From Bacteroidota bacterium (GTDB lineage Bacteria > Bacteroidota > Bacteroidia > Bacteroidales > F082): a stretch of 39,533 bases of DNA. Where the stretch lies: the NCBI GenBank assembly GCA_024276895.1, contig JAJRWG010000112.1, positions 1 to 39,533 of the forward strand. Reading direction: 5' to 3'. The notes below the pieces were generated by a model. That model was not told where the DNA came from. It ran no database searches and saw nothing but the letters and a program-made list of their open reading frames with translations. Shown here piece after piece: positions 29,752 through 38,365 of this stretch. The position numbers and the translations under genes were made by a program. Position 1 is the stretch's first letter. Each line of letters opens with the position of its first letter.

Positions 29752-31275
29752 TTAACTCAACTGTCCGATTGTTTTTTCCACTTCTTCCAAAATCTCCCCC
29801 GACTGTACAAGCGCTTTCATTTTGTTGTGGTCTTCGTACAGTGGCCGGTCAACATCCAGAAAATCAACATATCTTCTGATGACCTCTTTGGCTTTGGTTA
29901 CCCCCTTGCCAAATTTGTAATCTCTGAAATCCAGTGCCTGGGCAGCTGCCATAAACTCGATGCCTAGTATGCCGTAAGCGTTGTCGAGTATCTGAAAGTT
30001 TTTGATCGCCGTGTTCATACCCATGGAAACAAAGTCTTCCTGGTCGGCGGCGGCGGGGATGGACTGGATGGAGGCCGGTGCCGACAGGATACGCTGCTCC
30101 ACGATTTGCATGTCGGCAGTGTACTGGCTGAGCATGAGTCCCGAAAACATACCGGCCCCTTTGGTCAGGAAAGCAGGCAAACCGGCACTCAGCGCCGGGT
30201 TATTCAGGCGGTTCATCCGTCTTTCCGAAAGCACACTTACCATGGTGATGGCGATTCCCGCCATGTCCATGGGCAGGGCCACCGGTGTGCCCTGGAAGTT
30301 TGCTCCCGACAGGCTGATATTTTCATCAGGAAAGAAAATGGGATTGTCTCCCACCCCGTTGAGTTCGATCTCCACCTGTGAGCGGGCGTAAGCCAGCGCA
30401 TCGTGGGCAGCCCCGATGACCTGCGGTGTTGACCGCATGGAATAAGCATCCTGCACTTTGTGTTTGATCTTTCCCAGTTTCAGGTCGCCACCTTCAATAA
30501 GCCGGGCAATGGCTTTGGCACTCCTGACCGCACCTTTGAAGCCCCTGATTTCGTGGAGGCGGGCGTTGTAAGGCCCCATGTTGGCCTTGAGTGCTTCGAG
30601 GGACATGGCCGCCGCAATCTCAGCCTGCATCAGCCAGCGGCCGGCATCGTAAAGAAACAAAGCGCTCATGCCTGTCAGCACGTTCGAGCCGTTGATGATG
30701 CCCAGGCCATCGCGGGCCTGCAGACCGGGAACAGCAATTCCTGCCCGTTCCATTGCTTCGGCACCTTCGTACATTACACCTTTATAATAAGCCTTGCCTT
30801 CACCAAGCATGAGCAGTGCAATTTGCGACATGGGCGCAAGGTCACCGGAAGCACCCACAGAACCTTTCCGGCAAACGTAGGGAGTAACTCCCTTGTTGAG
30901 CATTTCCACCAGGGTTTGTGTGATCACAGGACGAATACCCGAATTGCCATGGGCATGCACGTTGACCCGTCCCAGCATGGCTGCGCGAACATGGTCCTCA
31001 GGCATGGCGTCGCCAATGCCTGCCGAGTGGTTATAAACAAGATATTTCTGGAAATCTTTGATCTGGTCATCATCAAGCACGATTTCCGAAAACTCGCCGA
31101 TGCCCGTGTTGACCCCGTACATGATCTCGCGGGCTTCGATTTTCTTCTCCAGCATCGCACGGCACTTCTCAATCGCCTCAAGCGCTTCGGTGGACAGGCT
31201 TACTTGTTTGCGGTGGCGGGCAACGGCAACAACGTCTTCAATTGTCAGGCCCGCTCCTTTGATCACTAAGGTCAT
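29752..31275 (-). CDS. HAL/PAL/TAL-family aromatic amino acid lyase (paralog 1, substrate uncertain)
   Basis: MIO motif KGSVGASGDLAPMSQIALL; start MTLVIKGAGLTIEDVVAVARHR at 31275. Confidence 0.9.
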   Translation of the reverse strand: MTLVIKGAGLTIEDVVAVARHRKQVSLSTEALEAIEKCRAMLEKKIEAREIMYGVNTGIGEFSEIVLDDDQIKDFQKYLVYNHSAGIGDAMPEDHVRAAMLGRVNVHAHGNSGIRPVITQTLVEMLNKGVTPYVCRKGSVGASGDLAPMSQIALLMLGEGKAYYKGVMYEGAEAMERAGIAVPGLQARDGLGIINGSNVLTGMSALFLYDAGRWLMQAEIAAAMSLEALKANMGPYNARLHEIRGFKGAVRSAKAIARLIEGGDLKLGKIKHKVQDAYSMRSTPQVIGAAHDALAYARSQVEIELNGVGDNPIFFPDENISLSGANFQGTPVALPMDMAGIAITMVSVLSERRMNRLNNPALSAGLPAFLTKGAGMFSGLMLSQYTADMQIVEQRILSAPASIQSIPAAADQEDFVSMGMNTAIKNFQILDNAYGILGIEFMAAAQALDFRDYKFGKGVTKAKEVIRRYVDFLDVDRPLYEDHNKMKALVQSGEILEEVEKTIGQLS

Positions 31276-31332
31276 CCGTTTTTTTTGAAGCGAAAATAAA
31301 GAAAAACACAACCGCAGCAATTGAAATTCTGC

Positions 31333-31362
31333 TTTGATTCACAAAACAATATTTTAATTTTG
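31333..31362 (+). promoter_or_regulatory. Putative promoter TTTG-N18-TAATTTTG for the thioredoxin-like gene
   Basis: -33 TTTG 31333-31336; -7 TAATTTTG 31355-31362; ATG at 31438. Confidence 0.55.
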
Positions 31363-31437
31363 TGACCCCTTAACAAGCATCAGCGAAATACGCTTTGGTA
31401 CCGCCAAAATTATTATAAGCAGTAATTCCGTACGCGA

Positions 31438-31767
31438 ATGACCAATGAACTGGAAACCATCGAACAAACGGAGAACCTGACGGGAAACAAGCCCGCTGTG
31501 TTGCTGTATTTCTACAACGACAGCTGTGCCCCCTGCATCAGTTTGCGGCCCAAAGTGATCGAACTGCTGGAGAATGAGTTCCCGAAAGTTCAACTGGCAT
31601 TTGTCAACTCAGTACTTCATCCTGAGGTGGCTGCACGCTACAACTCCTTTTCAAACCCGACTTTGATCTTGTTTTTTGACGGGAGGGAATACCGTCGCGA
31701 AAGCAAATACATCTCCATCCCTCAACTGGCGGAAAGCATCCGCAGGCCTTATGAGATGATCTTTTAA
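31438..31767 (+). CDS. Thioredoxin-family protein
   Basis: VLLYFYNDSCAPCISLRPKVIELLENEFPKVQLAFVNS, CxxC = CAPC. Confidence 0.9.
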   Translation: MTNELETIEQTENLTGNKPAVLLYFYNDSCAPCISLRPKVIELLENEFPKVQLAFVNSVLHPEVAARYNSFSNPTLILFFDGREYRRESKYISIPQLAESIRRPYEMIF

Positions 31768-31769
31768 GT

Positions 31770-31825
31770 AGTCGGCGGTCTTCAGTTGGCAGTCTTCAGT
31801 TGGCAGTCGGCGGTCGGCAGTCGGC
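31770..31825. repeat. Eight in-phase heptanucleotide repeats filling a convergent intergenic gap
   Basis: agtcggc ggtcttc agttggc agtcttc agttggc agtcggc ggtcggc agtcggc. Confidence 0.9.
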
Positions 31826-31827
31826 GA

Positions 31828-33351
31828 TCAAACCCCGGGAATCAGTGCATCGGGCAGGTCGTACTGCACTTCGCGCAGGAACAGGATGGTTTTCTCCATT
31901 TCGTCATGCATGATCTTATCCTCCTGCACAAACGCCACCCGGCTGCGGTAAGCTGCTACAAACTCCTCAATGAATGGCGAAGATTTTTTCGGCCTTCTGA
32001 AGTCCAGGGCCTGGGCAGCATTGAACAACTCAATAGCCAGAATGCGTTCCAGGTTGTCAACCACCCGGTAAGCCTTGGTGGCTGCATTGGCACCCATACT
32101 TACGTGGTCTTCCTGTCCCTGCGACGACTCAATGGTGTCAACCGATGCAGGCGTACACAACTGTTTGTTTTGGTTCACGATGGATGCCGCCGTGTACTGC
32201 GGGATCATAAAGCCGGAATTCAGTCCGGGATTGGCAACCAGGAAAGGCGGCAACCCTCGTTTACCGTGCAAAAGCTGGTAGGTTCGTCTTTCGGAAATGC
32301 TGCCCAGTTCGGCTGCCGCGATGGCCATGTTGTCCAATGCCAGTGCCAGCGGTTGCCCGTGAAAATTCCCACCCGAAACGATGATGTCCTCGTCAGGAAA
32401 AATGGTGGGATTGTCGGTCACGGCATTGATTTCGCTTGAGAAAACAGAAGCCACGTAGTTAAAGGAATCTTTGGAAGCCCCGTGCACCTGGGGGATGCAA
32501 CGGAAAGAGTACGGATCCTGGACGTGCTTTTTGTATTGGGCGATAAGTTCACTGCCATCCAGTAGAATTCTGAATCGCGCTGCCGTTTGTATCTGTCCTT
32601 GGTGGTGGCGGATGTGGTGCAGGCGGTCCATGAAAGGCTCAATCCTGCCGTCGAAGGCATCCAGCGAAATGGCGCCGATGATGTCGGCCAGTTCCGAAAG
32701 CCGGAACAACTTTAGCAGGGACTGTACACCGTAAGCCCCCATGAATTGCGTGCCGTTGAGCAGGGCGAGTCCTTCTTTCGACTGCAGTTGCAAGGGCTTC
32801 CAGCCAAAATGTGCCAGCACCTCGGTTGCTTCTTTTTTTTCACCATCAAAATGCACCTTGCCCATGCCCAGCAGAGGGAGCGACATGTGTGCAAGCGGTG
32901 CCAGGTCGCCCGAGGCACCCAGCGAACCCAGTTGGTAAACCACCGGAAACACCTCGTTGTTGAAGAAGTCAATAAGCCGGTTGACTGTTGCCGCTTGTAC
33001 ACCGGAATGCCCGTAGGAAAGCGACTGCACTTTGAGCAACAGCATCAGCTTGACCACCTCCTTCGGCACTTCCTCACCCGACCCGCAGGCATGTGATTTC
33101 ACCAGGTTTTCCTGCAGGCGACCAAGGTCTTCTTTTGAAATGGATTTGTCGTAAAGTGCACCGAAACCCGTGTTGATGCCATAGATGGGTTCGTCCTGTT
33201 CAGCCATTTTCCGGTCGAGGTAAGCACGGCATTTCTCAATTCGCTGAACGGCTTCCTCTGAAAGGGCAATCTTGCGGTTTTCCTTCAACACATCAAAAAT
33301 AGCCTTGAAAGTCAGTTTCTCAGGACTGATGCGGTAAGTCGTTTTTTCCAT
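31828..33351 (-). CDS. hutH: Histidine ammonia-lyase
   Basis: LGSLGASGDLAPLAHMSLPLLG MIO motif, LVKSHACGSGEEVP, YGHSGVQ, QDPYSFRCIPQVHGASKDSF, SSQGQEDHVSMGANAA. Confidence 0.92.
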   Translation of the reverse strand: MEKTTYRISPEKLTFKAIFDVLKENRKIALSEEAVQRIEKCRAYLDRKMAEQDEPIYGINTGFGALYDKSISKEDLGRLQENLVKSHACGSGEEVPKEVVKLMLLLKVQSLSYGHSGVQAATVNRLIDFFNNEVFPVVYQLGSLGASGDLAPLAHMSLPLLGMGKVHFDGEKKEATEVLAHFGWKPLQLQSKEGLALLNGTQFMGAYGVQSLLKLFRLSELADIIGAISLDAFDGRIEPFMDRLHHIRHHQGQIQTAARFRILLDGSELIAQYKKHVQDPYSFRCIPQVHGASKDSFNYVASVFSSEINAVTDNPTIFPDEDIIVSGGNFHGQPLALALDNMAIAAAELGSISERRTYQLLHGKRGLPPFLVANPGLNSGFMIPQYTAASIVNQNKQLCTPASVDTIESSQGQEDHVSMGANAATKAYRVVDNLERILAIELFNAAQALDFRRPKKSSPFIEEFVAAYRSRVAFVQEDKIMHDEMEKTILFLREVQYDLPDALIPGV

Positions 33352-33406
33352 CTTTTTAATTTCGGTTGTAAATCAAATAAAGGTGATTTTATTGTTGGTT
33401 GCTGTT

Positions 33407-33469
33407 AGCAGTCAGCGGACTTCAGTCGGCGGTCGCCAGTCGGCAGTTAACAGCCAACAGTCAACAATT
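33407..33469. repeat. Degenerate heptanucleotide repeat tract
   Basis: agcagtc agcggac ttcagtc ggcggtc gccagtc ggcagtt aacagcc aacagtc aacaatt. Confidence 0.75.
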
Positions 33470-33493
33470 TTTTACCACCAATAACGCCCGAAG

Positions 33494-33522
33494 GCCAAAT
33501 GACGGCGAAGCCAAATGACGGC
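33494..33522. repeat. 13-bp direct repeat gccaaatgacggc, period 16
   Basis: Copies at 33494-33506 and 33510-33522. Confidence 0.8.
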
Positions 33523-33543
33523 CGAAGGGCACCTGACCAGCAA

Positions 33544-34911
33544 CTAAACACCACCAAGCACCACCTTCAACTTCTCCAACTCTATTTTTTTCTGCTCACC
33601 CGACTCCATGTCTTTGAGTGTCAGCAGGCCGGATTTCATTTCTTCTTCGCCGATGAGCAGCACGTAGCGGATGCCTTTCTGGTCAGCGTACTTCATCTGT
33701 TTTTTCATTTTGGCGGTGTCGGGGTAGAGTTCTGCGCTGACTCCCGTCTTTTGTAGTTCTTCCAGCACTTTCAAAGCGTAAACGGCTTCCTTTTCCCCGA
33801 AATTCACCAGCATGATTTTTGAAGTTGCCTGCACCTGCGGGGGAAACAATTCCAATTCCCTGAGCACGTCATAGATCCTGTCGGCACCGAACGAAACGCC
33901 GACTCCCGAAACATCCGGCAAGCCGAAAACCCCGGTCAGGTTGTCGTACCTGCCACCGCCGCAAACACTGCCGATGCTGACACCTTTGGCTTTCACTTCG
34001 ATGATGGCGCCGGTGTAGTAGTTCAGTCCGCGTGCCAGCGACTGGTCAATTTCCACTTCCGACTGAATATCGAGCCCTTCCAGCAAATCCAGCATGGTTT
34101 CCAACTCGGCAATGCCTTTTGAACCTTCCGCCGTACCGCCCAGCAGTTCGGTCAGGCAGTTCAGCTTTTTGCGGTTATCGCCACCCAGGTTGATGATGGG
34201 TTCCAGCATTTTGATGGCGCTTTCATCCAGCCCTTTGGAGCGTAATTAGTCGTAAACTTTTTCCACACCGATTTTGTCCAGCTTGTCGATGGCCGTGGTG
34301 ATGTCGGTCAGTTTGTCATCAGCACCAACCACTCCGGCCATGCCACTGAGCAGCTTGCGGTTGTTGATCTTGATCAGGACAGGCATCTTCAGTTTCACGA
34401 AAATCGCGTCAATCATCCTGATCAGTTCAACCTCGTTTAACAGTGAATCGGAACCGATCACATCCACATCGCACTGGAAAAACTCGCGGTAGCGGCCCTT
34501 CTGGGGACGGTCGGCACGCCACACGGGCTGGATCTGGTAGCGCTTGAACGGGAAGGTGATATCGTTGCGGTGCTGCACCACGAATCGTGCAAAAGGCACG
34601 GTCAGGTCGTAGCGCAGGCCTTTTTCCGAAACGGATTTGGTCACCGTGCCCAACCTGTTTTCGGCAATATCTTCCGGCTTCACCTGCTTTAAAAAATCGC
34701 CCGAATTCAGAATCTTGAACAACAGCCGGTCACCCTCTTCGCCATACTTTCCCATCAAAGTTGACAGGTTTTCCATGGCCGGTGTTTCGATGGGCTGGTA
34801 GCCGAAATCCTGAAAAACGGTTTTGATGGTATCGAAAATGTAATTCCGCCGCGCCATTTCGGTGGGGGAAAAATCGCGTGTTCCTTTTGGGATGGAAGGT
34901 TTTTGTGCCAT
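33544..34911 (-). CDS. hisS: Histidyl-tRNA synthetase, interrupted by in-frame TAA at 34246-34248
   Basis: 34911-34246 encodes the N-terminal half ([21 protein letters not shown]...[53 protein letters not shown]); same frame continues [17 protein letters not shown]...[16 protein letters not shown]...[17 protein letters not shown] to TAG at 33544. Confidence 0.93.
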
Positions 34912-34931
34912 AGCCTGGATAAATTTTCAGA

Positions 34932-35768
34932 TTACAAATTACGCGCTTTCGACTTTTTTTGTTTACGCGACCAGATCAAAATCGCGATGCCAGCCAAAAT
35001 AAAGGGGATGCTCAGCCACTGGCCCATATTCAGCACCATATTTTCTTCAAATCCTACCTGAGGTACTTTGATGAATTCGATGAGAAAACGTACGCCGAAA
35101 AGCAGGATTAAAAATATCCCGAAAAGCATGCCCGGCCTTGGCTTTCCATCGTATTTCAGGTAAATACGGTAAGTGATCAGAAAAATGATCAGGTAACTCA
35201 AAGCCTCGTAGATTTGAGTCGGGTGACGTGGGTCCACAGCAAGCCGCGGATCGTAATAGTTGACAAAAACAAATCCCCAGGGCAGGGTGGTCACATCGCC
35301 GAAGATCTCCGAATTCATCAGGTTTCCCATGCGTACAAAAAAGCCGCCCAGCGCCACAACAATGACGATCCGGTCTAAGATCCAGATGTAGGGTTTGTTG
35401 TTTTTTCGCGTGAAAAAATACATGCCGATGAGTATGCCGATTGACGCCCCGTGGCTGGCCAGGCCGCCTTCCCAGATTTTTATTATTTCGAACGGGTGGG
35501 TCAGGTAAAAGCCCGGTTCGTAAAACAAAGTATGCCCAAGCCGGGCACCGACAATGACCGAAACCACCATGTAGGTGGTCAACTGGTCAAGCATTTTGAT
35601 GGGCAGACCTTCCTTTTTAAAGATCCGTTGCATGACGATGTAGCCGAAAATGAACGCACAGGCAAACAGCAGTCCGTACCATCTGACCGTTAATCCGCCG
35701 AAAAGCCACACGTCTTCGGGAACCGAAAACATCTCGGGCTTGACGTTCCAAACAATGTAATTCAGCAT
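34932..35768 (-). CDS. lgt: Prolipoprotein diacylglyceryl transferase
   Basis: VRWYGLLFACAFIFGYIVMQRIF, GARLGHTLFYEPGFYL, GGLASHGASIGILIGMY, FVRMGNLMNSEIFG, RHPTQIYEALSY. Confidence 0.95.
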   Translation of the reverse strand: MLNYIVWNVKPEMFSVPEDVWLFGGLTVRWYGLLFACAFIFGYIVMQRIFKKEGLPIKMLDQLTTYMVVSVIVGARLGHTLFYEPGFYLTHPFEIIKIWEGGLASHGASIGILIGMYFFTRKNNKPYIWILDRIVIVVALGGFFVRMGNLMNSEIFGDVTTLPWGFVFVNYYDPRLAVDPRHPTQIYEALSYLIIFLITYRIYLKYDGKPRPGMLFGIFLILLFGVRFLIEFIKVPQVGFEENMVLNMGQWLSIPFILAGIAILIWSRKQKKSKARNL

Positions 35769-35780
35769 GAGTAACCGGGG

Positions 35781-36284
35781 TTAAATGAATTCTTTTTTCA
35801 GGGCAGCCACCCATTTTTTGATGCGGCCGTCGCTCAATTCCTTCTGGTTGTGGTCGTCGAGCACCAGCCCCACAAATTTACCGTCTTTGTTGGCGAGCGA
35901 AAAATAAAAGTCGTAACCTCCAATGGGCCAGTCACCGACCACACAGGATTTATCAGGCAGGCGGCAGTACAAAGTCCCCAGACCGTCCACAAAACTTTCG
36001 GGATATTCTTTCTGATCGCCCAGTCCGAACAAGGCCAGTCTGCGTTCCGAGAAGTCAATTTCGGTCAGGCCGTCGATGATCCTTTCCCAGTCGTCCTGCA
36101 TCTCGCCGATACCCCAGGCCGAGGTTCCAAAAATGAGGTTGCGGTATTTTTTCATGTCCTCAACACTTGCTGTTGCCAGGTTGTACAGGTCCACCTTTGC
36201 CCTGCCAAAGGCTGTCTTGATTTTTCCGGCCGCCTTCTCCGTCATGCCGTAGGTTGAACCGTAAAATATTCCAATGGGTTCCAT
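35781..36284 (-). CDS. fldA: Flavodoxin (long-chain, FldA-like)
   Basis: IGIFYGSTYGMTEKAAGKIK, NLIFGTSAWGIGEMQDDWE, LALFGLGDQKEYPESFVDGLGTLY. Confidence 0.92.
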   Translation of the reverse strand: MEPIGIFYGSTYGMTEKAAGKIKTAFGRAKVDLYNLATASVEDMKKYRNLIFGTSAWGIGEMQDDWERIIDGLTEIDFSERRLALFGLGDQKEYPESFVDGLGTLYCRLPDKSCVVGDWPIGGYDFYFSLANKDGKFVGLVLDDHNQKELSDGRIKKWVAALKKEFI

Positions 36285-36439
36285 TTCAGTCGTATTTCAG
36301 TGCAATTAAAAACGTGACAAAAATAATTGAATTGTTCGACTCTCACATTTGGACGGCTGAATGTTTCGGATAGTTTTCGAACAGCAGCCGGACTGTTTGC
36401 TTCGGGCTGGGGGGGCGCAGGGTGAATTGAGGGAGAAGA

Positions 36440-36484
36440 GGTATAAGGTGTATAAGGTATATAAGGTATAAGGGGTATAAAGGA
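36440..36484. repeat. Degenerate short tandem repeat (ggtataa-type)
   Basis: aggtataaggtgtataaggtatataaggtataaggggtataaagg. Confidence 0.75.
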
Positions 36485-36619
36485 TATGGCTTGGGCGGTT
36501 GGCTCAGTCAGTTGGATGGATGGCCGAGTTGTATTGGGCTTTAATACAAAAACAAAAAATCGCAGTTCTTAAATCGTTAATCGGTGTTCGGTATTCAAAA
36601 AAAAGAGAGTAAGAATATC

Positions 36620-36637
36620 AATCAACGAATGTTGATT
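36620..36637. repeat. Perfect 7-bp inverted repeat hairpin aatcaac-gaat-gttgatt
   Basis: Direct reading. Confidence 0.6.
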
Positions 36638-36723
36638 ATTGATGGAAGAAAAAATGGTTTGACTGGTGGATGGTTGGATGTATGCAGGGTGTAAAAGGTT
36701 TATGCGGTGTAAGAGGTGCAAAG

Positions 36724-36830
36724 GGATCCCCCAACCACTTTTCGTTTAATTCCGAGCAAGGAACAAGCGGAGGAATCCCCGACTTCTTTCCGTTCAATTC
36801 CGAGGGCAACCGCCCGAAGGAATCCCCTCC
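36724..36830. repeat. Two-and-a-bit units of a ~48-bp degenerate direct repeat
   Basis: Units start with ggatccccc (36724), ggaatcccc (36772), ggaatcccc (36819) and share tttcgtttaattccgag / tttccgttcaattccgag. Confidence 0.7.
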
Positions 36831-36963
36831 AAACGAAAAAATCAAACCAGTATGAGATTGCCACGGCATCCCTCCACACAGGCTTACTTATTGAGGCTTC
36901 GCAAATAAACGGTTGTGGACAGATTTTTTCAATCTCGTGAAGATGAGTACTCACCGACAGGCT

Positions 36964-37578
36964 CTATTCTTTTCTCCGTTCCACATCATCCATCGCCACC
37001 AGCTTGTTCATCAGCGCATAAACGGTGAGGCCCGAAACGGTTTTGATGCCCAGTTTCCTGGTGATGTTTTTGCGGTGGGTCATCACGGTGTGGATGCTCA
37101 GAAACAGTTCGTCGGCAATTTCCTGGTTGGTATGGCCCAGGGCTACTTTTTTCAGGACGGTAAGTTCACGCGCGCTGAGGTTTTGGGGGTCATTACCACT
37201 TCCGTTTTTTTCAGGCCGGTGTCCGATGATCTTCCGCAAAGCTTCCAGCAACTCAAATTTTCCTTCGCCTGCATGCAGCACATGGTGAAACCGGCTGCGA
37301 ATATTCAGTGGTATGCTGTCGTCCACCAGTCCCACCTGGACGATGCTAGGCTCACCATTCATTGTGTTCACCAATTGAAACAGTTTTTTCTGCTCAAGAT
37401 TGCAATTGACGATCACCAGATCGGGCTTGAGGGCCATCACTTTACCGGGCAGTTGCTTTTCCGTTCCGTCGAACACCTCCTTCAGCATCAGTCCCGGCAG
37501 TTCGCCCAGCAGGTTTTCGATGCCTGCTCGCAGCAAAAAACTGCATTCAACCAGTACCACTGTGAGGCGTTCAATCAT
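36964..37578 (-). CDS. LuxR/NarL-type transcriptional regulator with a degenerate receiver domain
   Basis: C-terminal HTH LSARELTVLKKVALGHTNQEIADELFLSIHTVMTHRKNITRKLGIKT; N-terminal receiver-like fold without canonical Asp residues. Confidence 0.9.
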   Translation of the reverse strand: MIERLTVVLVECSFLLRAGIENLLGELPGLMLKEVFDGTEKQLPGKVMALKPDLVIVNCNLEQKKLFQLVNTMNGEPSIVQVGLVDDSIPLNIRSRFHHVLHAGEGKFELLEALRKIIGHRPEKNGSGNDPQNLSARELTVLKKVALGHTNQEIADELFLSIHTVMTHRKNITRKLGIKTVSGLTVYALMNKLVAMDDVERRKE

Positions 37579-38311
37579 TTTTTCCTGTCAGTTTCTTTAG
37601 TGCAAATTCCATGGCCTCGACCTTGGGGATAAGGATCAGGTTTTCCATGCGGGCATGTTCGTTCAGGTCTTTCTCAAGGGTAAACAGATCGTCAAGGATT
37701 TTAAAACTCAACCTGTCGTCGGTGGGTTCGGGCAGGTATTTGATGATGATGTTTTTCAGGTCGAACAGTTTTTCTTCCACATCCTCATGCTCGGCTTCGT
37801 AATCGGTGATCGAATAACTGCCGAACTGTTGTGCGATTTCATCGGCAAGCTCTCCCGTTTTCAGGGCTTCCTCCAGCGCGATGGCGTAAGGGTAAACCCG
37901 CTGCTCCTCGCGGTCGATGTGTGTAATCAGTTCTGTTTTGTACTAGGTGAAGAAATTTCTGGCCAGCCGGTAGGGTTCCGCATTACCTTCAGCCCGGTCG
38001 GTCATTTCCCGGATCAGCCTTTCGACCTCCGGTATTTTATCATCAATGTAGTACAGATGGGTTTTGCGCAGATACTCCACCAGCATGCTGGCCGGAAAAC
38101 TTAGTAAATGCCGCTTGGGAAAAAACTGTTTGTCGTGAAAAGTGTTCACGATGGTGATAAAAAACCCGACATTCAACCCGTGGCTCGTACAGATTTCCTC
38201 AATACTTTGGTCGCCAAAGCCCAGGTGAATACCAAAACGGTTGATCACCGGGATAATGTGATGATCGTGAAGGATCACGTCGGCCAGTTTCATTTCTTTG
38301 GTAATGAGCAT
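37571..38311 (-). CDS. RIC/ScdA-like hemerythrin-domain protein, interrupted by in-frame TAG at 37943-37945
   Basis: 38311-37943 encodes a DUF542-like N-terminus (MKLADVILHDHHIIPVINRFGIHLGFGDQSIEEICTSHGLNVGFFITIVNTF); same frame continues YKTELITHIDREEQRVYPYAIALEEALKTGEL...DYEAEHEDVEEKLFDLKNIIIKYLPEP to TGA at 37571. Confidence 0.85.
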
Positions 38312-38365
38312 GTTTCTAATTATTGGTCAGCAAAAGTACGGATTCCCTGCCAAACGCGGTGCAGG

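Noticed and set aside
30460-31269. 269-aa plus-strand ORF
   Set aside because: Antisense to the well-supported HAL-family gene, no recognisable domain.
31786-32439. 217-aa plus-strand ORF
   Set aside because: Antisense to hutH and starts inside the heptamer repeat.
36636-36954. Small ORFs in the intergenic island (77 and 84 aa minus, 61 and 74 aa plus)
   Set aside because: Overlapping frames across repeat sequence, no start context or domain; best explained as repeat-derived open frames.
17508-38311. Global reassignment of TAG to a sense codon
   Set aside because: Several genes end plausibly at TAG (PtrB-like, YjbQ, HisS, LuxR-type, glycosyltransferase, small secreted protein), and one interrupted gene carries TAA instead of TAG.
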